Assembly (NCBI RefSeq): GCF_025502585.1
Contig: NZ_CP106679.1
Coordinates: 2,883,501 to 2,947,500, forward strand
Direction: 5' to 3'
Source of the DNA: Reichenbachiella agarivorans
GTDB lineage: Bacteria; Bacteroidota; Bacteroidia; Cytophagales; Cyclobacteriaceae
DNA: 64,000 nucleotides
In this document: in pieces, positions 47,943 through 55,706 of the stretch
Position numbering within the stretch: position 1 is the first letter of the stretch
Layout: each line of letters starts with the position of its first letter
Notes under the pieces: generated by a model
Seen by the model: only the letters and a program-made list of their open reading frames with translations
Database searches by the model: none
Told to the model about the DNA's origin: nothing
Program-made: the position numbers and the translations under genes

Positions 47943-47945
47943 CGG

Positions 47946-49475
47946 ATGGCAGAAAAGATCATCATTCTCGATTTTGGTTCTCAATACACCCAGTTGATCG
48001 CAAGACGCGTCAGAGAGCTAAATGTATATTGTGAAATACACCCTTTTAGTAAAATTCCTGAATTTGACGAAGATGTCAAAGGCTTGATATTGTCTGGTAG
48101 CCCTTGCTCTGTGAGACAAGAAGGCAATCCTGATATCGATTTGGATTCATTGATAGGCAAGCTACCAATACTGGGAGTTTGCTATGGCGCACAGCTAATT
48201 GCTCATAAATCTGGCGGTGAGATATTGCCATCAGAAATAAGAGAGTACGGACGTGCCAACCTATCCAAGGTAGATACCCATAGTGAGTTGCTCAAGGAAG
48301 TGAACATTGGCTCGCAAGTATGGATGTCTCACGGTGATACAATCCTCAAAGTACCTGCAGGCTATGAAATCATTGCCAGTACGGACTCAGTGAATGTGGC
48401 AGCTTTCCAAAGCACACAGCACCCAGTATGGGCTATTCAATTTCATCCAGAAGTAACCCACTCAGAGGATGGTAAAAAGCTATTGAGAAATTTTGTAGTC
48501 CATATCTGTCAATGCAGCCAAGACTGGACGCCAGATGTTTTCGTGGAATCTACCGTAGAAGGGTTGAAGGCACAGTTGGGAGATGATCAGGTGGTCTTGG
48601 GATTGTCTGGGGGAGTGGATTCTTCTGTGGCAGCCATGTTGATCCACAAGGCAATAGGCAAGAACCTGCACTGCATCTTTGTTGACAATGGATTGCTGAG
48701 AAAGAATGAGTTTGAGCAAGTGCTAGAGTCGTACAAAGGCATGGGATTGAATGTCAAAGGAGTCAATGCATCTCAGGAATTTTATGCTGCATTGGCAGGG
48801 TTGACTGATCCTGAGGACAAAAGAAAAGCCATTGGTAGGGTATTCATCGAGGTGTTTGACAAAGAAGCTCACGCCATCCAAAATGTGAAGTGGTTGGGGC
48901 AAGGTACCATCTATCCAGATGTAATCGAATCGGTATCTGTCAACGGTCCATCTGTGACTATCAAGTCTCACCACAATGTTGGAGGGCTACCAGAAAAAAT
49001 GAAAATGAAAGTCGTCGAACCTCTCAATACTTTGTTCAAGGATGAAGTGAGAAGAGTGGGGCGTTCTTTGGAAATCGACGAGGCGATATTGGGTAGACAT
49101 CCTTTCCCAGGTCCAGGTTTAGGGATCAGAATATTAGGAGACATCACAGCAGAGAAAGTGCAGATACTTCAGGAGGTAGATCATTACTTTATCAAAGGTT
49201 TGAAAGACGCCGGTCTCTATGACGATGTGTGGCAAGCAGGGGCGATGCTATTGCCAGTACAATCGGTAGGAGTCATGGGTGATGAGAGGACTTATGAGCG
49301 AGTCGTGGCGTTGAGAGCTGTGAGCAGCGTAGATGGTATGACAGCCGATTGGTGTCACTTGCCTTACGAGTTTTTGGCCAAAGTTTCCAACGATATCATC
49401 AACAGAGTAAAAGGTGTTAACAGAGTGGTTTATGATATCAGTTCAAAACCACCTGCTACGATTGAGTGGGAGTAA
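47946..49475 (+). CDS. guaA: GMP synthase (glutamine-hydrolysing)
   Basis: GuaA converts XMP to GMP with ATP and glutamine. From the ATG at 47946 it has 509 residues; a TTG at 47913 is in frame but lies in the promoter. The glutamine amidotransferase domain (1-190) shows [18 protein letters not shown], the nucleophile Cys in GVCYGAQLI and the His-Glu pair in [11 protein letters not shown]. The ATP pyrophosphatase domain carries [13 protein letters not shown], and the dimerisation domain carries [16 protein letters not shown] and ends PPATIEWE. It converges with a phosphotransfer gene 8 bases away. Confidence 0.96.
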   Translation: MAEKIIILDFGSQYTQLIARRVRELNVYCEIHPFSKIPEFDEDVKGLILSGSPCSVRQEGNPDIDLDSLIGKLPILGVCYGAQLIAHKSGGEILPSEIREYGRANLSKVDTHSELLKEVNIGSQVWMSHGDTILKVPAGYEIIASTDSVNVAAFQSTQHPVWAIQFHPEVTHSEDGKKLLRNFVVHICQCSQDWTPDVFVESTVEGLKAQLGDDQVVLGLSGGVDSSVAAMLIHKAIGKNLHCIFVDNGLLRKNEFEQVLESYKGMGLNVKGVNASQEFYAALAGLTDPEDKRKAIGRVFIEVFDKEAHAIQNVKWLGQGTIYPDVIESVSVNGPSVTIKSHHNVGGLPEKMKMKVVEPLNTLFKDEVRRVGRSLEIDEAILGRHPFPGPGLGIRILGDITAEKVQILQEVDHYFIKGLKDAGLYDDVWQAGAMLLPVQSVGVMGDERTYERVVALRAVSSVDGMTADWCHLPYEFLAKVSNDIINRVKGVNRVVYDISSKPPATIEWE

Positions 49476-49483
49476 ACCACCGA

Positions 49484-49852
49484 TCAATAGGCATCAGCCT
49501 CGATGTCTTTTTTTATTTCAGAAACTATCAGGTCGCAGAATTCTTTGAGTTCTGCGATTTGCGTTTTGAGCAAATCCAAATCAGTTTGTTTCTTAGCATT
49601 GGACTCCAAATTCCTGATGTGAGTAGAGACCATTTCGATGTTTAACAAGAGCAACGAGGGCTTCAGTTTGTGTACCAATCGCGCCACTTCAGTCCAGCTT
49701 TTTTTTGTCTGAGCAGCTATAATTTCCTCTATATTGCCTGGAGTATTTTTGACCACTGTTGCCAACATGTCTTTGATAAAATCCCTGTCATCGTCACTGA
49801 TTTCATACAAGTAGGAGTAGTCTAGCGGCAAGGGTAAATCAGCTTTGTTCAT
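49484..49852 (-). CDS. Stand-alone Hpt phosphotransfer protein
   Basis: This 122-residue four-helix protein has the Hpt phosphoacceptor motif VARLVHKLKPSLLLLN, with the His near residue 61. No kinase or receiver is attached. Stand-alone Hpt proteins relay phosphate between hybrid kinases and response regulators. It stands alone between guaA (convergent) and a deaminase gene (divergent), so its partners are elsewhere. The kinase-less DHp proteins at 7311-10076 and the receiver at 3250 are the only other phosphorelay parts in the window; a link is speculative. Confidence 0.85.
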   Translation of the reverse strand: MNKADLPLPLDYSYLYEISDDDRDFIKDMLATVVKNTPGNIEEIIAAQTKKSWTEVARLVHKLKPSLLLLNIEMVSTHIRNLESNAKKQTDLDLLKTQIAELKEFCDLIVSEIKKDIEADAY

Positions 49853-50116
49853 AGAAGTTTTGTTGTCAGTGATATTGTTTGGGGCAAATTAAGACTAAAT
49901 CCTTTGAATTAAAAATGGATTTATCTGTCAAAACATGAGGTTTATGATCATAGATAAAATTTATGACTAACGTTTAATTATTTAAAAATCAGATATTTGA
50001 TTCATTTTGATTTAATTAATTGATTAAGTGAACTTACTAGTTTGCTCCTTGGGTAGAATTGTTGTGAGCTAGGTGTAGGTTGGGGGAACAGAGCACATAC
50101 TTTTGATCCTCGTTGA
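49853..50116. other. AT-rich divergent intergenic region
   Basis: This gap holds no credible gene. It is AT-rich on the Hpt side and carries the deaminase promoter at its right edge. Confidence 0.5.
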
Positions 50117-50145
50117 TTGAAAACAGGAGAGAGTGATTAATTTTG
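50117..50145 (+). promoter_or_regulatory. Bacteroidota-type promoter for the deaminase gene
   Basis: TTG (50117-50119), 18 bases, then TAATTTTG (50138-50145), 23 bases before the ATG at 50169. Confidence 0.6.
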
Positions 50146-50168
50146 AATCTTAACAAGAATATACCGTG

Positions 50169-50651
50169 ATGGAAAAGCCTGCTTTTGAAGATATATTTAT
50201 GGAACTAGCTGTAAACCTAGCTAAGCGATCGCACTGCATCAAACGCCATGTAGGAGCAGTACTCGTGAAGGATACACGCATTATATCTATTGGCTACAAT
50301 GGCCCTCCATCTGGCACTCACAACTGTGATGAGGAATTTCCTGAGACGGGTTGTGCGCAAGACTCCAAGGGGAGCTGCTCTTTGGCAATACATGCCGAGC
50401 AAAATGCCATATTGTATGCAGTCAAGAATAATGCATCGGTAGATGGATCGACGCTCTATGTGACACTTTCGCCGTGCTTGTCTTGCGCCAGAATTATCTA
50501 CTCGATGGGGATCAAAGAAGTGGTCTATTTGAAATCTTATGCAGAGTATAAGGGACTGGAGATGGATGAAGGAGTCGAGTTCTTGGAGACCTTTGGAGTG
50601 AAGTGTCACAAGTACAAGGGAGAGATTGTACATATCACTTCCATGATATAA
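50169..50651 (+). CDS. dCMP deaminase family protein
   Basis: The enzyme deaminates dCMP to dUMP for dTTP supply. It has 160 residues from ATG 50169 (GTG at 50166 is adjacent). The zinc site is complete: HAEQNAI with the His and catalytic Glu near 78-80, and PCLSCARII with both Cys ligands near 107-110. Further zinc-binding or structural residues lie in NGPPSGTHNCDEEFPETGC, as in T4-like and Bacteroidota dCMP deaminases. ComEB-like competence proteins share the fold, but the length and insert fit a nucleotide enzyme better. It is followed by the minus-strand candidate small RNA. Confidence 0.93.
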   Translation: MEKPAFEDIFMELAVNLAKRSHCIKRHVGAVLVKDTRIISIGYNGPPSGTHNCDEEFPETGCAQDSKGSCSLAIHAEQNAILYAVKNNASVDGSTLYVTLSPCLSCARIIYSMGIKEVVYLKSYAEYKGLEMDEGVEFLETFGVKCHKYKGEIVHITSMI

Positions 50652-50661
50652 ATAAGGAGGT

Positions 50662-50747
50662 AAAAAAGAAGGGGCTGCCCTTGCGGTGCAACCCCTAAAC
50701 CAACCTAACCTAAACTTACCTTTAAAACTTTTACCGTTAATTTATCT
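50662..50747 (-). ncRNA. Candidate small RNA of about 85 nt with its own terminator
   Basis: On the minus strand, a hairpin with 8 pairs (50695-50688 with 50678-50671) continues into two more pairs capped by a GCAA tetraloop and is followed by UUCUUUUUU. One pair is G-U on this strand but would be a C-A mismatch on the other, which favours minus-strand transcription. A sigma-54-like promoter lies just upstream (50773-50758), giving a predicted start near 50747. The 5' part is rich in GGTAAAAG and GTTAGGTTGG. No reading frame fits. The nearest upstream minus gene ends at 51171, 400 bases away, so read-through is the main alternative. Confidence 0.5.
50671..50695 (-). terminator. GNRA-capped terminator of the candidate small RNA
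   Basis: The stem 50671-50678 with 50688-50695 is fully paired only as minus-strand RNA (one G-U pair), has a GCAA tetraloop on a CC-GG extension, and is followed by a U tract (50670-50662). Confidence 0.78.
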
Positions 50748-50757
50748 CTTGACTATT

Positions 50758-50773
50758 AGCTAAAACTGTGCCA
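50758..50773 (-). promoter_or_regulatory. Sigma-54-like -24/-12 element
   Basis: The minus strand reads TGGCACAGTTTTAGCT. It matches TGGCAC-N5-TTGC in every position except one T-to-A, with GG and GC at the required spacing. Many Cytophagales encode RpoN; no activator site was identified. Confidence 0.5.
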
Positions 50774-51170
50774 AAAAGATTGAAGGTAAAAGTTAAATTT
50801 CTTTGTTGTTTCAATCAACTCTTACAAAAGTAGGTCATGGAGATAAGTCCACAAACATTTATTCATTAATAAATGTTAAAAAAGTCAAAAATAAGTGATT
50901 CTCTTAGTGATTAGGAGAACCCCCGATGTAAGTAATTGTTTCTAATTTAGAATAAATATAACATTATATATATCGATCATATTGCTGCTTGCTACAACAC
51001 ATCTGTATTGAATATATCTTGGCATTTTTTGTTGATCATTTTTCTTGGAATCAGTAGCTACTTGTGACTGTTAAGTAGTTTACCACTGTGCTAAGACGGG
51101 TAGAAATTAGGATTTGATAGACTATTATGCTAGTCCCAAGTGTTAGTCCAATGATGTGTTCATCATTGGT
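50774..51170. other. Intergenic region without a recognised gene
   Basis: About 400 bases of AT-rich DNA between the small-RNA promoter and the cupin gene end. It includes GGTAAAAGTT (50785-50794), complementary to 50726-50735 inside the small-RNA region. No frame or strong hairpin beyond this was supported; it may hold the activator sites of the sigma-54-like promoter. Confidence 0.4.
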
Positions 51171-52001
51171 TTACTCTTCCTTGATTGCCTTATGAGTGTT
51201 GAGCCACTCTTCTCCTTTTTTATCCATGAAGAAATCCATCCAGACATAGTACATGATTTTGTTTTCATCTACAGTGACAGAGTGGCTAGAACCAAGAGGA
51301 ATGTGCAGGAGCGAATACTGTGGGAAATCTACTTGGGCATCATCTGCATAGACAATTACATCATTGTCTGTGAGTCCTAGGAAAAGCTGCTCAAGCATGG
51401 GGTGTTCATGTGGATCCACTTTGTCAGGCCCTTTGGTTTGTACCGTACCCATGGCTATACGTGGAATATATTTATTAGGTAGGATGGTTCTGCTGACGGT
51501 ATTGGGACTTTTGATTGCTTCGGTATAGGGTTCACAATCTGTGAACTTGGCATAGTAGACATTTTGGGTGTTTTCTGTAGGAAACTCTTTGAGGTCTAAA
51601 AGATCTTGCTCGGTCAGTTTACTTGATATTTTTAAATAGTGAAGCGTATCTTTCTTGTTTGTTTTTACTGTAATGACTGGTAGACTATTTGGTAGTAAAA
51701 TTGTCTCTGGAACAATTTCATAATTTTCTTTGGCAGCCACTACTGTTCCATTGCCTTTGAAAAATAAGTAAATAGTCTTGTGTCCTACTTGGGTTTGCTC
51801 TTTGATGACTTGTTTTCCATTGATGGTAATATGCTCGATGTTGATACCGTTTATTTCACCTTGCAGTATAGATGACGAACTATATGGATTGGTTGTCGAC
51901 CTCTGTGTAAGCAATTCTTCTATCGGAATCTCTTGACCAAAAGTATTGAATGACCCTAGCGAAAGTGTCAATAGAAGAAATAGCAAAAAAGAGTGTTTCA
52001 T
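51171..52001 (-). CDS. Exported cupin-domain protein
   Basis: From the ATG at 52001 the protein has 276 residues with a signal peptide (MKHSFLLFLLLTLSLGS, cut near FGQ); an upstream in-frame start at 52055 would overlap the Fe-S assembly gene. The C-terminal part is a cupin barrel with the metal-binding pattern DPHEHPMLEQLFLGL near 205 and a later HSVTV. The N-terminal part (about 20-150) has no recognised domain. It may act on a small molecule in the periplasm. It lies 23 bases after the iscA-like stop, possibly in the same transcript. The substrate is unknown. Confidence 0.75.
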   Translation of the reverse strand: MKHSFLLFLLLTLSLGSFNTFGQEIPIEELLTQRSTTNPYSSSSILQGEINGINIEHITINGKQVIKEQTQVGHKTIYLFFKGNGTVVAAKENYEIVPETILLPNSLPVITVKTNKKDTLHYLKISSKLTEQDLLDLKEFPTENTQNVYYAKFTDCEPYTEAIKSPNTVSRTILPNKYIPRIAMGTVQTKGPDKVDPHEHPMLEQLFLGLTDNDVIVYADDAQVDFPQYSLLHIPLGSSHSVTVDENKIMYYVWMDFFMDKKGEEWLNTHKAIKEE

Positions 52002-52024
52002 ATCAAGTGTCGTTAAAGACCTAC

Positions 52025-52351
52025 TTAAACAGCGAAGCTTTCTCCACATCCGCAAGTACGGGTGGCATTAGGATTGATGAACTGAAATCCTTTGCCGTTT
52101 AGGCCGTCTGAGAAGTCTAGCGTGGTATCGAGTAGATAGAAGAGGCTCTTTTTGTCTACGATGACTTTTACGCCATTGTCTTCAAATACATCGTCCTTTT
52201 CGGTGATTTTGTCATCGAATGAGAGGTCGTACATCAGTCCAGAGCATCCTCCTCCTTTGACAGCAACTCTCAAGTTGTGTGATTCGGGATGACCTTCGCT
52301 TTGTTTCAACTGCACGATTCTGGCAAGTGCTTTTTCTGATACTTTCAACAT
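52025..52351 (-). CDS. A-type iron-sulfur cluster assembly protein (IscA/ErpA family)
   Basis: A-type carriers pass Fe-S clusters to target enzymes. The 108-residue protein has the three conserved cysteines: one in [11 protein letters not shown] near residue 36 and the pair in CGCGESF near 101-103. The length and the single domain fit IscA, ErpA or SufA; the exact member cannot be fixed without context, as no other isc or suf gene is adjacent. A minus-strand TACTTTTG at 52425-52418 is a possible -7 element 67 bases upstream. The gene diverges from mce. Confidence 0.93.
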   Translation of the reverse strand: MLKVSEKALARIVQLKQSEGHPESHNLRVAVKGGGCSGLMYDLSFDDKITEKDDVFEDNGVKVIVDKKSLFYLLDTTLDFSDGLNGKGFQFINPNATRTCGCGESFAV

Positions 52352-52469
52352 AGTACTTTTCTATTCAATATTATTGGATGGAACTCTTTAGCTTGATAAA
52401 AAGTTTCACTCTCTTTGCAAAAGTAAGGATTTAAATAGAATTATTATAAATAATAATTCCTCCATTCGT

Positions 52470-52871
52470 ATGAAATTAGAGCACATCGGTATTGCAGTCA
52501 AAAATCTTTCTTCCTCCAATGAGTTGTTTGAAAAGTTGTTTGGGCAAGCTGCGTATAAATTTGAATGTGTAGAGTCAGAAGGTGTCGAAACATCTTTTTT
52601 TCAGCTAGGAGCGTCAAAGATAGAGCTACTACAAGCTAGTGATCCAAAGAGTGCAGTCTCCAAATTCATAGAAAAGCGAGGAGAGGGAATTCACCATTTG
52701 GCCTTTGAGGTGGAGGATATCGAACAGGAGATCGCTCGGCTTAAATCCGAAGGTTTTGAATTTGTACAAGAGCAGCCTAAACTAGGTGCTGACCATAAAA
52801 TCGTGTGTTTTCTGCACCCCAAGACTACCAACGGAGTTTTGGTAGAATTATGTCAAGAAATCAAAGAGTAA
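52470..52871 (+). CDS. mce: Methylmalonyl-CoA epimerase
   Basis: This VOC-fold metalloenzyme interconverts the R and S forms of methylmalonyl-CoA in propionate metabolism. The 133-residue sequence shows LEHIGIAVKNL with the first His ligand near residue 5, KIELLQA with a Glu ligand, GEGIHHLAFEVEDI with the second His near 73, and a terminal Glu in VLVELCQE. The length is typical. Its stop overlaps the start of thiL by one base (TAATG), so both are in one transcript despite unrelated pathways. Confidence 0.93.
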   Translation: MKLEHIGIAVKNLSSSNELFEKLFGQAAYKFECVESEGVETSFFQLGASKIELLQASDPKSAVSKFIEKRGEGIHHLAFEVEDIEQEIARLKSEGFEFVQEQPKLGADHKIVCFLHPKTTNGVLVELCQEIKE

Positions 52872-53905
52872 TGTCACAAGAAGAGAAAAGAACCGAAATA
52901 GGAGAAATAGGAGAGTTTGGATTGATCGATCGTATCGCTGAATCATTCAAAACAGTCAATACTAGTACACTCATTGGGATTGGCGATGACGCTGCGGTCA
53001 TAGATGCAGGTGAGCATGTCAAACTGGTGTCAACTGACATGTTGGTCGAAGGGGTTCATTTTGACCTTTCATATATGCCATTGGAGCATTTGGGCTACAA
53101 AGCTGTGGCAGTCAATGTATCGGATATCGCAGCGATGAATGGTATCCCTAAGCAAATCACCATAGGGTTGGGATTGAGTAACCGGTTTTCAGTGGAGGCT
53201 GTGGAGTCCTTTTATAGAGGAGTCAAATTTGCCTGTGAAGATTATGCTGTAGATTTGATCGGAGGAGATACGACTTCTTCGCCAAGAGGATTGATTGTCT
53301 CTGTGACGGTCATTGGAGAGGCTGCAAAAGAGAAAGTGACCTATCGCAAGAATGCGGAAGTCAATGATATTATCTGTGTGACGGGTGATTTTGGCGGTGC
53401 ACTCATGGGTCTACAGGTGTTGGAGAGAGAAAAGGAAGTGTTTAAAGTCAATCCTGATATGCAACCTGATATATCGGAGTATGAATACCTGGTGAAACGA
53501 CAATTGAAACCTGCTGCTAGAATGGATGTGATATACGAGTTGGCTGATGCGGGAGTGATACCAACCTCGATGATAGATGTGTCGGATGGTCTGGCATCTG
53601 AACTATTTCATATCGCCAAGCAATCTGACGTAGGTATCACCATCTATGAAGACAAGTTGCCATTTGATGAATTGACATACAGGACTGCGGTAGAGTTTAA
53701 TCTGGATCCAGTGACCTGTGCGCTCAATGGAGGGGAAGATTACGAGCTTTTGTTTACAATCAGTCAATCGGATTTTGACAAAATTAAGAATCTGCCTGAT
53801 GTCACCACAATTGGTTTTGTTGACAAAAAGGAAAGTGGGCATAAGCTGATCACCAAAACTGGAAAGACTGTGCCTCTCACTGCACAAGGGTGGAAGCATT
53901 TTTAG
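52871..53905 (+). CDS. thiL: Thiamine-monophosphate kinase
   Basis: ThiL phosphorylates thiamine phosphate to the active diphosphate. From the ATG at 52871, which overlaps the mce stop, it has 344 residues. Hallmarks are GEFGLIDRIAESF near 12, GIGDDAAVID near 38, VSTDMLVEGVHFDL near 55, NVSDIAAMNG near 80, LIGGDTTSS near 130 and GGEDYELLFTI near 285. The start at 52805 is rejected because it lies within mce. No other thiamine gene is nearby. Confidence 0.95.
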   Translation: MSQEEKRTEIGEIGEFGLIDRIAESFKTVNTSTLIGIGDDAAVIDAGEHVKLVSTDMLVEGVHFDLSYMPLEHLGYKAVAVNVSDIAAMNGIPKQITIGLGLSNRFSVEAVESFYRGVKFACEDYAVDLIGGDTTSSPRGLIVSVTVIGEAAKEKVTYRKNAEVNDIICVTGDFGGALMGLQVLEREKEVFKVNPDMQPDISEYEYLVKRQLKPAARMDVIYELADAGVIPTSMIDVSDGLASELFHIAKQSDVGITIYEDKLPFDELTYRTAVEFNLDPVTCALNGGEDYELLFTISQSDFDKIKNLPDVTTIGFVDKKESGHKLITKTGKTVPLTAQGWKHF

Positions 53906-53961
53906 GAAAAGCTCGTATTCTTTTATGTGTATATACTGTGTTTTATTTCTGGATTAAGAAT

Positions 53962-53969
53962 TAATTTTG
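53962..53969 (+). promoter_or_regulatory. Possible -7 element for the SpoIIAA-like gene
   Basis: TAATTTTG fits TAnnTTTG 22 bases before the ATG at 53991, which supports that start over the TTG at 53967 inside it. Confidence 0.35.
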
Positions 53970-53990
53970 AGTCGAGAATTATTAACTTTT

Positions 53991-54419
53991 ATGAGCGCAG
54001 CTTCCATTTCTTCTAACAAGATTAAAGTCTATTTGGATAAACCTTATGTAAAGGTTTTATGGGATACTGAAGATGGCATTCTTATGAGCCGTTGGTCAGG
54101 CTTTTGTACATTTGATGAGATCAAGGCAGTCAGTGTGCGTATATTGGATGCGGTGGTTTTGGAAGGAGCCAAGAAGGTGTTGTATGATGCGCGTGAAATT
54201 GAAGTGTTGGACGATGAGTCGCAGGAATATATATCTGGAGCATTTACCAGAGAGATGATTCAGTCGGGGATTATGTATTCAGCCACTGTGTTTCCTGATG
54301 ATGTGTTTGCCAAATTCTCCGTGGACGATATACACAAGAGTCTCAAAGGAAGAAAAATCTCAAATGTGACTTATTTTCAATCCTTGCCGAGTGCCATAGA
54401 ATGGCTCAAGAGTAAATAA
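53991..54419 (+). CDS. SpoIIAA/STAS-like small protein
   Basis: The 142-residue protein (ATG at 53991) has alternating strands and helices like the STAS/SpoIIAA-like fold: VKVLWDTEDGILMSRWSG, FDEIKAVSVRILDAV, AKKVLYDAREIEVLDDE and YFQSLPSAIEWLKSK. Such proteins bind small hydrophobic ligands or partner proteins. No catalytic motif is visible. It is followed by a very long perfect inverted repeat and then the convergent FKBP gene. The fold assignment is tentative and the function unknown. Confidence 0.6.
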   Translation: MSAASISSNKIKVYLDKPYVKVLWDTEDGILMSRWSGFCTFDEIKAVSVRILDAVVLEGAKKVLYDAREIEVLDDESQEYISGAFTREMIQSGIMYSATVFPDDVFAKFSVDDIHKSLKGRKISNVTYFQSLPSAIEWLKSK

Positions 54420-54440
54420 CCTACAATTTTTGTTACGAAC

Positions 54441-54500
54441 AGAGAACTAATTCAGATTTAATCCCGCAGCTAGGTGGGATTAAATCTGAATTAGTTCTCT
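54441..54500. repeat. Perfect 25-bp inverted repeat with 10-base loop
   Basis: 54441-54465 is fully complementary to 54476-54500. It lies between convergent genes, 21 bases after one stop and 55 bases from the other. The arms are AT-rich apart from a CCC/GGG clamp at the loop, and no T tract follows, so it is longer than a usual terminator. Confidence 0.9.
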
Positions 54501-54555
54501 ACAGTTGGAGATGCTTTACATCTTATATCAATCAAGTTTGTAGTAGCGTCCGAAG

Positions 54556-55494
54556 CTACTTGATATCCAACAACTCTACCTCATAGAGTACTGGTGAGTA
54601 GGGTCGTACATTGGTAGTGATATACCCCAAATCGAAAAGTTCCTCACGCAAGTTGCTTGGTATGACTTGAACACTGCTGCCAAATGCGATATCCGAAGGC
54701 ATAATAAGCAATGCCTTTTCACCTTTTTTCATTTTCATTACTCCCTGGTGAAAACCTTCTACCAACTGATCACTTCCCATGTTTACAACCAGAGGTTTGC
54801 CCGCTGTGGTCTCCTGGATCAATGTCCCATCTAGGTATCTGCGCTTGAAATTGAGCGTTACCTGACTGTAGGTATCGGGAGTATCTCCATCTCCTGCTTC
54901 TAAGGTTTTGAAATAGAGACCCGAAGAGGAGGGAATCACATCGTCGAGATTTTGATCTGAGATGTATGCCTGAATCTGCTCAATTTCATTTTCGAACACA
55001 TCGCTCTCTGATTGCGCATCAACGAGCTCCATCTCTACAATGAAGTTGCTGTATGGTGCAAACGCCCTATCCTCTGGCGAGAAGCCGTTGTAGGCAGTAT
55101 AGGATGGTAGATAAAACCTTATCTTTTCGCCTACTTTCATGACACTGATACCGTAGTTGATACCCTCTGGGATGATGGAGTTCCAGTTGAATTTAAAACT
55201 AACTGTATCATCTAATATACTTTCCAGACTGTCACCATCCAACGTTTTGATGTGGTACCTCACCAACATTACATCACCTGATTTGGGTGTTGCGCCACTG
55301 GTATTGGTTGTCAATACCTCGTAGTACAACCCGTAGGCTGATTTTTCTGCGTTGATGTTGTTTTCTTTGAGATAGTTACTGATTTCTTTGTCACTTTGTT
55401 TCTGTTGTTTTTCAAAGTCGGATTCTTCGATACATCCAAATGTTACCATAGCAAGTACTACCATAATCCCTGCTATCATTTTTCTTTTTTGCAT
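54556..55494 (-). CDS. Lipoprotein with two FKBP-type peptidyl-prolyl isomerase domains
   Basis: The 312-residue protein (ATG at 55494; another at 55506) has a signal ending in a lipobox (MVTFGC, Cys20). Two FKBP domains follow, at about 65-170 and 190-312. The first is divergent (DVMLVRYHIKTLDGDSLES, VMKVGEKIRFYLPS). The second is closer to the norm (QVTLNFKRRYLDGTLIQET, GVMKMKKGEKALLIMPSDIAFG). It would fold exported proteins at the envelope. It is convergent with the SpoIIAA-like gene and divergent from mnmE. Confidence 0.88.
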   Translation of the reverse strand: MQKRKMIAGIMVVLAMVTFGCIEESDFEKQQKQSDKEISNYLKENNINAEKSAYGLYYEVLTTNTSGATPKSGDVMLVRYHIKTLDGDSLESILDDTVSFKFNWNSIIPEGINYGISVMKVGEKIRFYLPSYTAYNGFSPEDRAFAPYSNFIVEMELVDAQSESDVFENEIEQIQAYISDQNLDDVIPSSSGLYFKTLEAGDGDTPDTYSQVTLNFKRRYLDGTLIQETTAGKPLVVNMGSDQLVEGFHQGVMKMKKGEKALLIMPSDIAFGSSVQVIPSNLREELFDLGYITTNVRPYSPVLYEVELLDIK

Positions 55495-55666
55495 AGTAAT
55501 TGTCATTTTATATTGTGTGTTTTCTGCTCCTAAAGACACGACAGAATGGTAAATGGTTGGTAAGGAATTGTCTGTATTTTGACAAATCTGTTGCTCATGG
55601 ATAGTGGAGTAGTTAGTCATAAATATATTCCTGATGTATGATAAGTAGTTCTGCACAACATGCCTC

Positions 55667-55695
55667 TTTGGTTTCAGGTCTGCACTATATCTTTG
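55667..55695 (+). promoter_or_regulatory. Possible promoter of mnmE
   Basis: TTTG (55667-55670), 17 bases, then TATCTTTG (55688-55695), 11 bases before the ATG at 55707. The spacing is slightly short and the leader would be only a few bases. Confidence 0.4.
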
Positions 55696-55706
55696 CGACC
55701 ATGCAC

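Noticed and set aside
53967-53990. TTG start at 53967 for the SpoIIAA-like protein
   Set aside because: It lies inside a TAnnTTTG promoter element; the ATG at 53991 fits better.
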